Positions 43,456-52,160 of a stretch of DNA of 64,000 nt are shown here, piece after piece. A program made the translations under genes and the position numbers. How positions within the stretch are numbered: position 1 is the stretch's first letter; each line of letters begins with the position of its first letter. The notes under the pieces were generated by a model. It ran no database searches. It saw only the letters and a list, made by a program, of their open reading frames with translations, and was not told the DNA's origin. This DNA comes from an uncultured Clostridia bacterium (GTDB lineage: Bacteria > Bacillota > Clostridia > Oscillospirales > Acutalibacteraceae), in contig CAMEBF010000001.1 in assembly GCA_945912145.1 (NCBI GenBank), positions 372,001 through 436,000 on the forward strand. Reading direction: 5' to 3'.

Positions 43456-43521
43456 ATGACAGACAGTTTCGGACTGAAGATTGGTCTTGAGGGCGAAAAG
43501 GAGTTCAAAAAAGCGTTGGCT
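43456..43521 (+). pseudogene. Tape measure protein, N-terminal stub
   Basis: After a strong AGGAGGTGAC SD, the frame reads MTDSFGLKIGLEGEKEFKKA and then loses similarity, matching the first about 22 residues of tape measure proteins (xxLEGEKEFKKAL). The rest of the gene is replaced by unrelated sequence at about 43521: a deletion or insertion junction. Confidence 0.6.
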
Positions 43522-43969
43522 GTTTGCAGTAGACAGCAACAAGGATTATCCTCATGCAATTTGGTGGGAGAAAAAAGACGACGGTATCAGTAAATTCAAT
43601 CCGTCAATCTCATTGGCTGCATTTATGGTTTGCTACGACAACCGCACTCATCTTTATGAAGAAATCATAAAAGATGGATTATATTTTCTTGAAAATGGCG
43701 AAGAAATCAGCGGTGATGATATTAATTGCTATCTGTTGGCGTACGAACTTTTGACAAAAATCAGTATTAAAGATATAGTTGATATGAACACTTTCAAAAA
43801 CTTGTAATGTGAGGCTATTGAAAATTGTATTTGCAAAGATACTTTAAAGTATGGTATTGAATATGTGCCGATGACATGCTTTGTGAGTTTTTCTCTCCAA
43901 AAGAAAAATGCAGAAAAAACATACAATTTCTGCCATAGTCGCATTTACTATGCTTTTATAGAAAAATAA
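43520..43969 (+). pseudogene. C-terminal fragment of an unidentified protein, in-frame TAA
   Basis: Frame fused to the tape measure stub: FAVDSNKDYPHAIWWEKKDD, then GISKFNPSISLAAFMVCYDN and an alpha-helical tail. A TAA at 43805-43807 interrupts it; the same frame then continues CEAIENCICKDTLKYGIEYV through to a TAA at 43967-43969. The HAIWW...YNPS(I/A)xLAxF pattern recalls helical-toroid (prenyltransferase/squalene-oxidase-repeat-like) proteins, uncertainly. Lower GC than surrounding core genes. Confidence 0.4.
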
Positions 43970-44081
43970 AGAATATAATATCAAAATTATTTTGTCCCGA
44001 TATCGTCTTATCGTATATTATTTCATTTGTCGCGTAGAAAATGAAAGATTTAACCGGCCACATTTTTAGGCAGAATACAAC

Positions 44082-44110
44082 TTGCTTGGAAAAATGATCC
44101 ATGGTACAAT
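44082..44110 (+). promoter_or_regulatory. Promoter of the DUF6514-like gene
   Basis: TTGCTT (44082-44087), 17-base spacer, TACAAT (44105-44110). Marks the return to intact genes after the relic region. Confidence 0.65.
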
Positions 44111-44195
44111 AATATAGCTTTGATTTTACAGTCATTTAACCAAGCAAAATACATAAAAACTCTATGATAATACTATATGATCAAGGAATGATTAA

Positions 44196-44417
44196 ATGCA
44201 AAACAAGGATGAAGCAATCCCACATTATCGGCAAACGATGTCGTTTCTGACGGTTGATGGGCAATGCTACACAACTTACGGCATCGCCGGCAAAAATCTG
44301 TATGTAGAAGATATTTCCACCGATCCCGAACTCGTCAACGGTATTGTTCAAAAAATTAACGACGCCGAACTTCAGGAATGCCACTTACTCGAGGTGATTG
44401 AAGACTTTCTGATATAA
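44196..44417 (+). CDS. Small DUF6514-like protein
   Basis: 73-aa soluble protein: SFLTVDGQCYTTYGIAGKNL then YVEDISTDPELVNGIVQKIN and a C-terminal LLEVIEDFLI. The YTxYGI...VEDISTD...VVEDFL pattern matches, from memory, the DUF6514 family of small Clostridia proteins of unknown role. AAGGA lies 9 bases before the ATG. Confidence 0.7.
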   Translation: MQNKDEAIPHYRQTMSFLTVDGQCYTTYGIAGKNLYVEDISTDPELVNGIVQKINDAELQECHLLEVIEDFLI

Positions 44418-44452
44418 ACAGTTTTTGTAAAATCAAGGCCGATCCGTGAACA

Positions 44453-44485
44453 ACCTCTCCAAAGCTGCATATGCTATGGAGAGGT
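44453..44485 (+). promoter_or_regulatory. Hairpin that can mask the asnB Shine-Dalgarno site
   Basis: ACCTCTCCA (44453-44461) is perfectly complementary to TGGAGAGGT (44477-44485), which contains the asnB SD (GGAGAGGTG) 8-9 bases before the ATG. The loop includes the palindrome GCATATGC. When folded, ribosome access would be blocked. Confidence 0.6.
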
Positions 44486-44493
44486 GATTATTT

Positions 44494-46314
44494 ATGTGCG
44501 GAATTGCGGGAATGCTATCGAAAGAAAAGGACATGAGAGATCGCCGTGATGTAACGGAGAAAATCAGCAAAAGTCTGCAGATGCGAGGACCTGACGCAAG
44601 CGGTGAATATTGTACACCGTATGTATCCTTGATACATCGGCGATTATCCGTCATTGACCCGGAAAAAGGCGCGCAGCCGATGCGTTTCGGTGACTATGTC
44701 ATTGTGTATAACGGAGAAATTTATAATACACAGGAGGTGCGTGACGAGCTTATCGCCTTGGGCTATCATTTTGAAACACACTGCGATACAGAAGTCGTCC
44801 TGAAAGCCTATCACCAATGGAAAGCGAGAGCCGCGCAAAAGCTCAACGGAATTTTCGCTTACGCACTCTGGGACGAAAAGAAAAAAGAGCTTTTTCTCTG
44901 CCGCGACAGGATCGGCGTAAAGCCGCTCTATTACGGCGTAAAAGACGGCGTGTTCGCGTTCGCGAGCCGTATTAAAAGTTTACTCGAAGTGCCGGAAATC
45001 ACGGCAGAGGTTAACGGTGAGGGTCTTAGGGAAATCTTTTTACTCGGGCCCGCAAAACCGAACGGACGCGCTGTTTTCCGCGATATTCTGGAGCTGCCGC
45101 CGGCATCTTATATGATAGTTTCAGAAAATGGAATTACGATACGGAAGTATTGGGAACTGGAAGCAAAAGAGCATACGGAATCGTTTGAGGAAACCGTCGC
45201 ACATACGCATGATCTGGTGACGGACGCGATCAGGCGACAGCTCGTTTCCGATGTGCCGCTGTGTACTTTTTTAAGCGGTGGATTGGATTCCTCGATCATC
45301 AGCGAAATCGCGGCGCGCGAATATCGGAAAAACGGAAAAATTCTCGATACATTCTCTGTTGATTATACGGACAACGACAAATATTTCCAATCAAGCGTCT
45401 TTCAGCCGAACAAAGACAGCGACTATATCTCCCTGATGTCCGATGCCATCGGCAGCCATCACTGCAACGTTGTACTCGATAACCGCGCCGTCGCGCGTGC
45501 TGTCATCGAAAGTACGATCGGGAAAGGAGTCCCCGGCTTTACCGATGTCGATTCTTCCCTGCTGCTCTTCTGCCGTGAAGTCAAAAAATCAAATACTGTT
45601 GCGCTGTCCGGTGAGTGCGCCGACGAGATTTTCGGCGGTTATCCGTGGTATCACAACAAGGATATTCTTTTTGAAGAGACATTCCCGTGGAGCCGATCGG
45701 TGGCTATCCGAAAAAGCATTGCGCGGGACGGTCTGTTTCCTGATGCCGAAGAATATGTTCATGCACAGTACGAGCAAACCATTAAAGACACATCATATCT
45801 TGATTCAGATTCCGGACTTGAAAAGCGTATGCGAGAGATGTTCCGGCTGAATCTCGACTGGTTTATGCAGACGCTGCTGACGCGTAAGGACGGCATGAGT
45901 ATGGAAAGCTCGCTCGAAGTCCGTGTGCCGTTCTGCGATTACCGCATTGTCGAATACGCATACAATATGCCGTGGGAAATCAAATCCTATGAGGGACGCG
46001 AAAAAGGAATTCTGCGGAAAGCCTTTGAGAACGAACTGCCGGAGGTCATCGCATGGCGTAAGAAAAGCCCCTACCCAAAAACCTATCATCCTCTTTTCTT
46101 ACAGGAAATCATTCGCATGACACAGGAGGCTCTTGCCGATCGCAACTCTCCGCTTTGCGAACTGATTAACCGGAAAAAGATTGAAGCGCTGATTGAGAAT
46201 CCCGATGCCCTGTCTGAGCCGTGGTACGGACAACTGATGAATGGTCCGCAGGTGCTCGCGTATATCGTGCAGATTTATTGGTGGATCCGCGATAACGATG
46301 TTCAATTCATATGA
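44494..46314 (+). CDS. asnB: Asparagine synthetase, glutamine-hydrolysing
   Basis: 606 aa. N-terminal glutaminase domain with Cys2 as nucleophile (MCGIAGML), RGPDASGEY and VYNGEIYNTQEVRDEL. C-terminal synthetase domain with PPi-loop TFLSGGLDSSIISEIAAR (about residues 260-277), SVDYTDNDKYFQSS, ALSGECADEIFGGYPWY and LEVRVPFCDYRIVEYAY. Makes asparagine from aspartate, ATP and glutamine. A 17-base spacer region with a masking hairpin precedes the start. No T-box is visible upstream. Confidence 0.96.
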   Translation: MCGIAGMLSKEKDMRDRRDVTEKISKSLQMRGPDASGEYCTPYVSLIHRRLSVIDPEKGAQPMRFGDYVIVYNGEIYNTQEVRDELIALGYHFETHCDTEVVLKAYHQWKARAAQKLNGIFAYALWDEKKKELFLCRDRIGVKPLYYGVKDGVFAFASRIKSLLEVPEITAEVNGEGLREIFLLGPAKPNGRAVFRDILELPPASYMIVSENGITIRKYWELEAKEHTESFEETVAHTHDLVTDAIRRQLVSDVPLCTFLSGGLDSSIISEIAAREYRKNGKILDTFSVDYTDNDKYFQSSVFQPNKDSDYISLMSDAIGSHHCNVVLDNRAVARAVIESTIGKGVPGFTDVDSSLLLFCREVKKSNTVALSGECADEIFGGYPWYHNKDILFEETFPWSRSVAIRKSIARDGLFPDAEEYVHAQYEQTIKDTSYLDSDSGLEKRMREMFRLNLDWFMQTLLTRKDGMSMESSLEVRVPFCDYRIVEYAYNMPWEIKSYEGREKGILRKAFENELPEVIAWRKKSPYPKTYHPLFLQEIIRMTQEALADRNSPLCELINRKKIEALIENPDALSEPWYGQLMNGPQVLAYIVQIYWWIRDNDVQFI

Positions 46315-46315
46315 A

Positions 46316-46350
46316 AAAATCCGCTCGGAAAACCGGGCGGACTATTTTTC
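46316..46350. terminator. Bidirectional terminator between asnB and pfkA
   Basis: Stem TCCGCTCGG/CCGGGCGGA with an AAAA loop; T runs on both sides (CTATTTTT on plus, TTTTTT on minus). Confidence 0.9.
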
Positions 46351-46361
46351 AGTCAGAAGAA

Positions 46362-47336
46362 TCAGATCGAAATCTCCAGAGCGATTCTGTAGAGATCAAG
46401 ATCAATGGATTTTTTCATGTTCAGCGCTTCGTAGATATCGTAATCGACAACCTGCTCTCTCTGCATGGCGACTACCCTATTGCCGATGCCCTGCATGAGC
46501 AGATGAACCGCGTAGTTACCCATCTGGCTGGCGACAAGTCTGTCGCGAAGCGAGGGAGAACCGCCGCGCTGTACATGACCGAGGATCGTAGCACGACTCT
46601 CAACACCGGTCTTCTCCTCAATCACTTTGGCGAGATGCTCAACGCCGCCGATTTTTTCGGAAACACCTTCGGCAACGATGATGATGAAATGCTTTTTATC
46701 GGTCTTCTGGGTTCTCTTCATTCTTTCGATGACGTCTTTTTCAATATCGAAATCAACTTCGGGAATGAGAATCGCGGTTGCGCCGATGGCGATACCGGAA
46801 TTGAGCGCGATATAACCGGCTCTTCTGCCCATGACCTCAACAACAGAGCAGCGGTCATGTGATTCCGTCGTGTCACGGATTCTGTCAACCATATCCATAA
46901 CGGTGTTCATCGCCGTGTCATAACCGATGGTGTAATCACAGCAGGCAATATCGTTGTCGATTGTGCCGGGAACGCCGATACAGGGTACGCCCTTCAGGGA
47001 AAGATCTCTTGCACCGCGGAACGAACCGTCGCCGCCGATGATGACGATACCTTCGATGCCGTTTGCCTTGCATACGTCAAGCGCCTTCTGCATACCGGCT
47101 TCGGTCTTGAATTCGGGGCTTCTTGCCGAATAGAGCATCGTGCCGCCTCTGTGTATAATATCGGAAACCGTACGAAGATTCATCTCGTACATATCTCCGT
47201 TCATCAGTCCGTTGTAGCCTCTGCGGATACCGAGCACTTTCATGCCGTTTTCGCAACCCGTGCGGACGACCGCTCTGATCGCGGCGTTCATGCCGGGCGC
47301 ATCGCCGCCGCTTGTAAGCACAGCAATTGTTTTCAT
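46362..47336 (-). CDS. pfkA: 6-phosphofructokinase, ATP-type
   Basis: 324-aa glycolytic enzyme. ATP loop TSGGDAPGMNAAIRA at residues 8-22, GGDGSFRGA at about 102, the catalytic PGTIDNDI (Asp) at about 125 and GYDTAMNT, fructose-6-P site MGRRAGYIAL and RATILGHVQRGGSPS. The Gly in GGDGS is consistent with ATP rather than PPi dependence. GGAGG lies 9 bases before the ATG. Confidence 0.97.
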   Translation of the reverse strand: MKTIAVLTSGGDAPGMNAAIRAVVRTGCENGMKVLGIRRGYNGLMNGDMYEMNLRTVSDIIHRGGTMLYSARSPEFKTEAGMQKALDVCKANGIEGIVIIGGDGSFRGARDLSLKGVPCIGVPGTIDNDIACCDYTIGYDTAMNTVMDMVDRIRDTTESHDRCSVVEVMGRRAGYIALNSGIAIGATAILIPEVDFDIEKDVIERMKRTQKTDKKHFIIIVAEGVSEKIGGVEHLAKVIEEKTGVESRATILGHVQRGGSPSLRDRLVASQMGNYAVHLLMQGIGNRVVAMQREQVVDYDIYEALNMKKSIDLDLYRIALEISI

Positions 47337-47370
47337 AAGGTCAAACCTCCATCTAAATTATACATAACAT

Positions 47371-47399
47371 ATAATAATATTCTATTGATTTTTAGTCAA
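47371..47399 (-). promoter_or_regulatory. Promoter of pfkA
   Basis: Minus-strand TTGACT (47394-47399), 17-base spacer, TATTAT (47371-47376); lies after the dnaE stop. Confidence 0.75.
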
Positions 47400-47432
47400 G
47401 GTGCTTTTTTGTCAAACTTTTACAACAATTTC

Positions 47433-50400
47433 CTAATTTTTTAATACAACATTACTATTCCCCAGCAAATTTTGAAGTTTTCCGTAGAGAGACGCCGTAA
47501 CTGAAGTCTTGATGCCGGTCTCCATGTTATATTTTTTGGTATCGTTGTAATAAAAATACACCGTTGTCGGACCGGAAAAATTCGTCACCATGGACATGAC
47601 TTCCTGCATTTCGGGGCAATTTTCCGAGGGAATCCGCAAAAATAGACCTCTTGTGGATTTTTTCTGCGGCTGGGCCGGCTGAGATGCCGGCTGTTCACTT
47701 CGGGCAAGCGGAATATCACGCTGGATCGGTTTGTATTCCGGTGGCGGAGGCGGCGCAACAGTCGTTCCGCGTTTGATTTCCTCCGGCGACGGCGCGACCT
47801 CAATGGAATCAAGCGAAATCTTCGCTTCCTCGTCGTCCTTGAGCTCGAGCCGTCCCTCAATGATAACGATGCTGTCTTCAATCAGCAGTTCACCGATCTG
47901 CTGCATCTTCTTCGGGAAGACGACAACCTCAATCGAACCGGTGACGTCTTCTGCTTGCAGGAATGCCATCGTCGTATTATTCTTTGTGACTTTTTTCCGG
48001 ACGGTGGAAAGGATTGTCAGAAGGCGAACACGCTGCCCTGTTTTATAGAGAGAATTGGGGTCGTTGACATCCGATTCGAGCAAATCGCTGACTTTCGCGG
48101 CGTGAATCTTTTTCGCATAGGCTTTGTAGGCCGTCATGGGATGACCGGACATATAGATACCGGTCGCTTCTTTTTCGAGCTGTAAAATTTCCTTTTCAGA
48201 AAATTCCTGCAAATCAGGGGCTTCGGGTTCGGTCGCTTTTGCCAGTTCCGTACTCATGTCAAAAAAGCCCATCTGTCCGTCTACACTTTGCTTTTTGTCA
48301 CTTTCCAGACTTTCTACGACGGTATCCATCATCGCAAGCATCTGGTTACGGTTCGTGCCGAAGCCATCGAGAGCGCCGGCTTTAATGAGATGTTCCACCG
48401 AACGGCGGTTAAATTCCTTGCCATAGGTGCGTTTGCAAAACGAATAGAACGATTCATACGGGCCGTTTTCATCGCGTTCATGAATGATCAACTCCACATA
48501 GCTCTGTGCGACGTTTTTGACCGCCAACAGACCGAAGCGGACAGCGTTTTCCTCAACCGTGAACTGTTCACGGCTGTGATTGACGCTCGGCGGCAGAACG
48601 GAAATTCCGAGATTTCCGCACTCCGCGATATACAAAACGACTTTATCCGTATTGGAGAGCACGCTTGTCAGCATGGCAGCCATGAATTCACAGGGATAGT
48701 GACAGCGCAGCCACGCCGTCTGATAGGTGACGTAAGCATATGCCGCCGAATGGGATTTATTGAACGCATAGGACGCGAACGACGCCATGTCGTCGAAGAT
48801 CGCGTTAGCAGCTTCTTCGGTAATGCCGCGCTTGATACAGCCGTCACAGGGCGAGCTGCCGTCCGAACCGTCGGAACCGAAGAGGAAGTATTTGCGCTGC
48901 TGCTCGAGGACGTCCGCCTGCTTTTTGGCGACGGCACGACGAACCATATCCGACGCGCCGAGCGAATATCCTGCAAGGTCGCGGAATATCTGCATAACCT
49001 GCTCCTGATAGACGATACAGCCGCAGGTAACGTCAAGAATGGGCTGAAGCTGAGGCGTATGGTATTTGATCTGATCGGGATGCATACGGTTTTCGAGATA
49101 CTGCGGAATGAAATCCATCGGACCCGGCCGGTACAGCGCGATAACGGCGATAATATCTTCCAGGTTATGCGGATGCATATTGATCATCAGGGCGCGGATA
49201 CCCGCTGATTCACACTGGAACACGCAGTTTGTACCGCCGGCGGCGAGCATCTCATAGGTTTCTTTGTCGTCAACGTCGATGCCATACACATCAAAATCGG
49301 GAACTTTTTCCTGTATCAGCTTTTCGGCGTCGGTAACAACCGTCAGCGTTCTCAGACCTAAGAAGTCCATTTTTAACAGACCGAGCTTTTCGACCCAACC
49401 TTTATAATACTGCGTTACGACTGAATCTCCGCTCTTAAACAGCGGCACGTATTCATCAACGGGATCACGGCAGATTACGACGCCGGCGGCGTGCATACCC
49501 GTATTGCGCACCATGCCTTCAATTTTCATGGAAATGTCCACAAGATTTTTGATCTGCGGATCAGATTCATAGAGCTTGCGGAAATCCTGACTCGATTCGA
49601 GTGCTTTGGCGATCGTCATGCCGAGATCACCTGGGATTTCCTTCGTAACGGACTGCACCAAAGCAAGCGGTATACCTAGAACACGGCCGACGTCGCGTAC
49701 CGCGCCCTTTGCCGCCATCGTACCGAACGTCGCAATCTGCGCCACGTGGTCGGCACCGTAACGGCGTTTGACGTATTCAATGACTTCGGGACGGCGGACG
49801 TAGCAAAAGTCGATATCAAAGTCGGGCATACTGACACGTTCGGGATTCAGGAAACGCTCAAACAGCAGATTATAGCGCATCGGATCGATCGCGGTAATAC
49901 CGACACAGTACGCGGCGATGCTGCCGGCTCCCGAACCACGTCCCGGTCCGACGGGAATGCCGACAGAGCGCGCATAGTTGATATAATCCCAAACAATCAG
50001 AAAGTAATCGGTAAAGCCCATGGAATCGATAACGCCAAGCTCATAATTGAGCCGATCCATATATTCCTGCGGACCGTTTTCGCCGTAGCGTTTCTTGAAG
50101 CCGTCGTAGCAAAGTCCGCGGAAATACTCAAAATGATCCTGATTGTTCGGCACCTCGTAATTCGGGAGAATCGTATTGCCGAATTCAAATTCAATATTGC
50201 ACATCTCGGCGATTTTATTGGTATTCTCAATCGCTTCGGGATATTCGGGGAAAAGAGAGAGCATTTCATCGCCGGATTTGACATAGAATTCATCAGTCGA
50301 AAAGCCCATGCCGGTGTCTTCGTTGATGGTGTGCTTCGTCTGAATGCAGAGCAGAATTTTTTGAATTTCGGCGTCTTCTTTTTCGATGTAATGGGCGTCG

Positions 50401-51014
50401 TTTGTCGCGACAAGCGGAATATCCAGCTCACGCGCAATGCGGATAATATCGGGATTCGTTTTCTTTTGTTCGTCAAGCCCGTGATCCTGAATCTCGAGAT
50501 AGTAATTCCCCTCGCCGAACACGTCCTTATACCATTTCGCCGTGTTTTTCGCGCTCTCATAGTCGTTTTTCATCAAAGCGCGGGGAATCTCGCCGGCAAG
50601 ACACGCCGACAGACAGATCAGGTCTTCATGATACTCTTTGAGCAGATCGTGATCAACACGGGGCTTGGTATAAAAGCCCTCTGTCCAACCGGCGGAAACG
50701 AGCTTGATCAGGTTTTTATAACCATTATAATTCTTTGCGAGCAAAACAAGGTGATAGCGCGCGTTGTCGATGCCGTGCACTTTATCAAAACGGGAACGAG
50801 GCGCAACATAGACCTCACAGCCGATGATCGGCTTAATCCCCTGTTTCTTGCATTCGAGATAAAAATCAATACAGCCGTGCATGACGCCGTGATCGGTGAT
50901 CGCAATGGCGGTCTGCCCTAAATCCTTGACGTGCTGAATCAACGGTTTAATGCGACACGCACCGTCGAGAATGCTGTATTCTGTATGAATATGAAGATGT
51001 GTAAAATTAACCAT
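47433..51014 (-). CDS. dnaE: DNA polymerase III alpha subunit (DnaE)
   Basis: 1193 aa. N-terminal PHP domain (FTHLHIHTEYSILDGACRI, about residues 4-22), palm domain with PDFDIDFCYVRRPEVIEYV (catalytic aspartates, about 395-420), GPGRGSGAGSIAAYC, the finger/thumb region with YQEQVMQIFRDLAGYSLGASDMVRRA, a helix-hairpin-helix region, and an OB domain (VTGSIEVVVFPKK, about 1000). A Pro-rich segment (APPPPPEYKP, about 1085) leads to a C-terminal domain. Length and order match DnaE1. RBS AAAGGAA. Starts 15 bases after araD. Confidence 0.97.
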   Translation of the reverse strand: MVNFTHLHIHTEYSILDGACRIKPLIQHVKDLGQTAIAITDHGVMHGCIDFYLECKKQGIKPIIGCEVYVAPRSRFDKVHGIDNARYHLVLLAKNYNGYKNLIKLVSAGWTEGFYTKPRVDHDLLKEYHEDLICLSACLAGEIPRALMKNDYESAKNTAKWYKDVFGEGNYYLEIQDHGLDEQKKTNPDIIRIARELDIPLVATNDAHYIEKEDAEIQKILLCIQTKHTINEDTGMGFSTDEFYVKSGDEMLSLFPEYPEAIENTNKIAEMCNIEFEFGNTILPNYEVPNNQDHFEYFRGLCYDGFKKRYGENGPQEYMDRLNYELGVIDSMGFTDYFLIVWDYINYARSVGIPVGPGRGSGAGSIAAYCVGITAIDPMRYNLLFERFLNPERVSMPDFDIDFCYVRRPEVIEYVKRRYGADHVAQIATFGTMAAKGAVRDVGRVLGIPLALVQSVTKEIPGDLGMTIAKALESSQDFRKLYESDPQIKNLVDISMKIEGMVRNTGMHAAGVVICRDPVDEYVPLFKSGDSVVTQYYKGWVEKLGLLKMDFLGLRTLTVVTDAEKLIQEKVPDFDVYGIDVDDKETYEMLAAGGTNCVFQCESAGIRALMINMHPHNLEDIIAVIALYRPGPMDFIPQYLENRMHPDQIKYHTPQLQPILDVTCGCIVYQEQVMQIFRDLAGYSLGASDMVRRAVAKKQADVLEQQRKYFLFGSDGSDGSSPCDGCIKRGITEEAANAIFDDMASFASYAFNKSHSAAYAYVTYQTAWLRCHYPCEFMAAMLTSVLSNTDKVVLYIAECGNLGISVLPPSVNHSREQFTVEENAVRFGLLAVKNVAQSYVELIIHERDENGPYESFYSFCKRTYGKEFNRRSVEHLIKAGALDGFGTNRNQMLAMMDTVVESLESDKKQSVDGQMGFFDMSTELAKATEPEAPDLQEFSEKEILQLEKEATGIYMSGHPMTAYKAYAKKIHAAKVSDLLESDVNDPNSLYKTGQRVRLLTILSTVRKKVTKNNTTMAFLQAEDVTGSIEVVVFPKKMQQIGELLIEDSIVIIEGRLELKDDEEAKISLDSIEVAPSPEEIKRGTTVAPPPPPEYKPIQRDIPLARSEQPASQPAQPQKKSTRGLFLRIPSENCPEMQEVMSMVTNFSGPTTVYFYYNDTKKYNMETGIKTSVTASLYGKLQNLLGNSNVVLKN

Positions 51015-51029
51015 TTTGATTCCTTTTCT

Positions 51030-51728
51030 TTACTTTTTCTGCCCGTAATAGGCATTCGCGCCGTGCTTGCGCAAATAATGCTTGTCCAACAAAAACTGAT
51101 CGATCGCATCGACACCGGGATTCAGCGTCAGCGTATGAAGAGCCATTTCAGCGGTGATTTCAAGCGTTGCGGCGTTGACGGTCGCCTTGACCGGAGAAGC
51201 TCCCCATGCAAATACGCCGTGGGAATGCACCAGCACGCCGGGAATTGCGTTCGGATCAATCGCATTCTCCCGGAAATGCTCCGTAATGACAACGCCTGTA
51301 TTTTTTTCGTATGCAGCGTTGATCTCATCCTCTGTTAAGCACCTTGTGCAGGGAATCGCGCCGTAGGCAAAATCGGCGTGCGTCGTCCCGAGAGGAGGAA
51401 TTGCCTGACCTGCCTGCGCGAACGCCGTCGCGAATTTGGAATGTGTATGCACAACACCTGCAATATCGGGAAATGCCTTATAAAGCTCGATATGCGTCAG
51501 GGTATCGGATGAGGGATTATAGTTGTTTTCAAGCGGTTTCCCGTCAAATCCGACCGGCACCATCATCTCCCATGTCAGCTCCGGATACGGAACGCCGGAC
51601 GGTTTGATGATAATCACGCCGCACTCCCGATCAACACCGGAAGCGTTTCCCCATGTAAACGGAGCAAGCCCGTACTCCAGCAAAAGCATATTCGCCTTGT
51701 ATACCTCTTTTTTCAGCGCGTCAAACAT
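51030..51728 (-). CDS. araD: L-ribulose-5-phosphate 4-epimerase family (class II aldolase)
   Basis: 232 aa. Zn-dependent class II aldolase fold. GLAPFTWGNASGVDRE, VIIKPSGVPYPELTWEMMVPVG, VVHTHSKFATAFAQAG with the HxH zinc pair, ACTRCLTEDEINAAYEKNTG, and VLVHSHGVFAWG with the second HxH. Closest to AraD by motif and length, though rhamnulose or fuculose aldolase relatives cannot be excluded. The ATG at 51728 with AAGGAG upstream is preferred. Precedes dnaE on the same strand. Confidence 0.88.
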   Translation of the reverse strand: MFDALKKEVYKANMLLLEYGLAPFTWGNASGVDRECGVIIIKPSGVPYPELTWEMMVPVGFDGKPLENNYNPSSDTLTHIELYKAFPDIAGVVHTHSKFATAFAQAGQAIPPLGTTHADFAYGAIPCTRCLTEDEINAAYEKNTGVVITEHFRENAIDPNAIPGVLVHSHGVFAWGASPVKATVNAATLEITAEMALHTLTLNPGVDAIDQFLLDKHYLRKHGANAYYGQKK

Positions 51729-51767
51729 CAGAAACGCTCTCCTTCGCATAATATCCTATTTTATAGT

Positions 51768-51796
51768 ATTGTATAATATTTACCGTCTGATTGCAA
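51768..51796 (-). promoter_or_regulatory. Promoter of araD (and possibly dnaE)
   Basis: Minus-strand TTGCAA (51791-51796), 17-base spacer, TACAAT (51768-51773). Confidence 0.75.
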
Positions 51797-51807
51797 GAGA
51801 AAACAAA

Positions 51808-51836
51808 AAAATACCGCCCTTTTTTGGGCGGCATAA
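51808..51836 (-). terminator. Terminator of spoIIID
   Basis: Stem CCGCCC/GGGCGG with a six-base A/T loop; on the minus strand it is followed by a T run (TATTTTTTT). Confidence 0.88.
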
Positions 51837-51838
51837 GT

Positions 51839-52090
51839 TTACTTCATATGTAAATATTTTTCTTTTGTCGCAAGTCCTCCACGGATATGCCGTTGGGCTT
51901 TGTTATCGTCCAAGACCTTGCGAACTTCGTCATAAAGCGACGGACTGACCTTTTTTAAGCGATCCGAAACGTCCGTATGAACCGTACTTTTGGAGATTCC
52001 GAATTGTTTTGCCGTAGCGCGGACGGTAGTTTTGTGCTCTACGATATATTCCCCAAGCTCAACAGCTCTTTCCTCAACGAGTGCTTTCAA
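51839..52090 (-). CDS. spoIIID: Stage III sporulation transcriptional regulator SpoIIID
   Basis: 83-aa DNA-binding protein of the mother cell. HTH region YIVEHKTTVRATAKQFGISKSTVHTDV (about residues 12-38) and basic tail LDDNKAQRHIRGGLATKEKYL match the family. Start assigned to TTG at 52090 because AAGGAGG is 8 bases upstream and MKALVEERA aligns with known N-termini; the frame is open upstream. Controls sigma-E regulon genes and sigma-K production. Confidence 0.94.
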   Translation of the reverse strand: MKALVEERAVELGEYIVEHKTTVRATAKQFGISKSTVHTDVSDRLKKVSPSLYDEVRKVLDDNKAQRHIRGGLATKEKYLHMK

Positions 52091-52103
52091 GAAAAAAACC
52101 TCC

Positions 52104-52134
52104 TTAAAACATGTCATTCAATACTATGTTTTAA
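52104..52134 (-). promoter_or_regulatory. Palindromic element over the spoIIID promoter/start region
   Basis: Perfect 9-base arms TTAAAACAT/ATGTTTTAA separated by 13 bases, overlapping the -10 region and the first bases of the SD. It could be a protein-binding site (auto-regulation) or an RNA hairpin. Confidence 0.5.
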
Positions 52135-52150
52135 GAAGGCAAACTATGAT
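52121..52150 (-). promoter_or_regulatory. Sigma-E-like promoter of spoIIID
   Basis: Minus-strand ATCATAGT (52143-52150), 14-base spacer, CATAGTAT (52121-52128), close to the sigma-E pattern. spoIIID is a sigma-E gene in Bacillus. Confidence 0.65.
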
Positions 52151-52160
52151 TTTTTCTTGA

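Noticed and set aside
41951..43969. Functional prophage
   Set aside because: Only tail-module fragments remain; no integrase, terminase, portal, lysis or replication genes.
44418..44493. T-box riboswitch for asnB
   Set aside because: Only 76 bases of gap and no T-box consensus; only the SD-masking hairpin is visible.
48288..50921. Long plus-strand open frames opposite dnaE
   Set aside because: They mirror dnaE codons and lack SD sites or domains.
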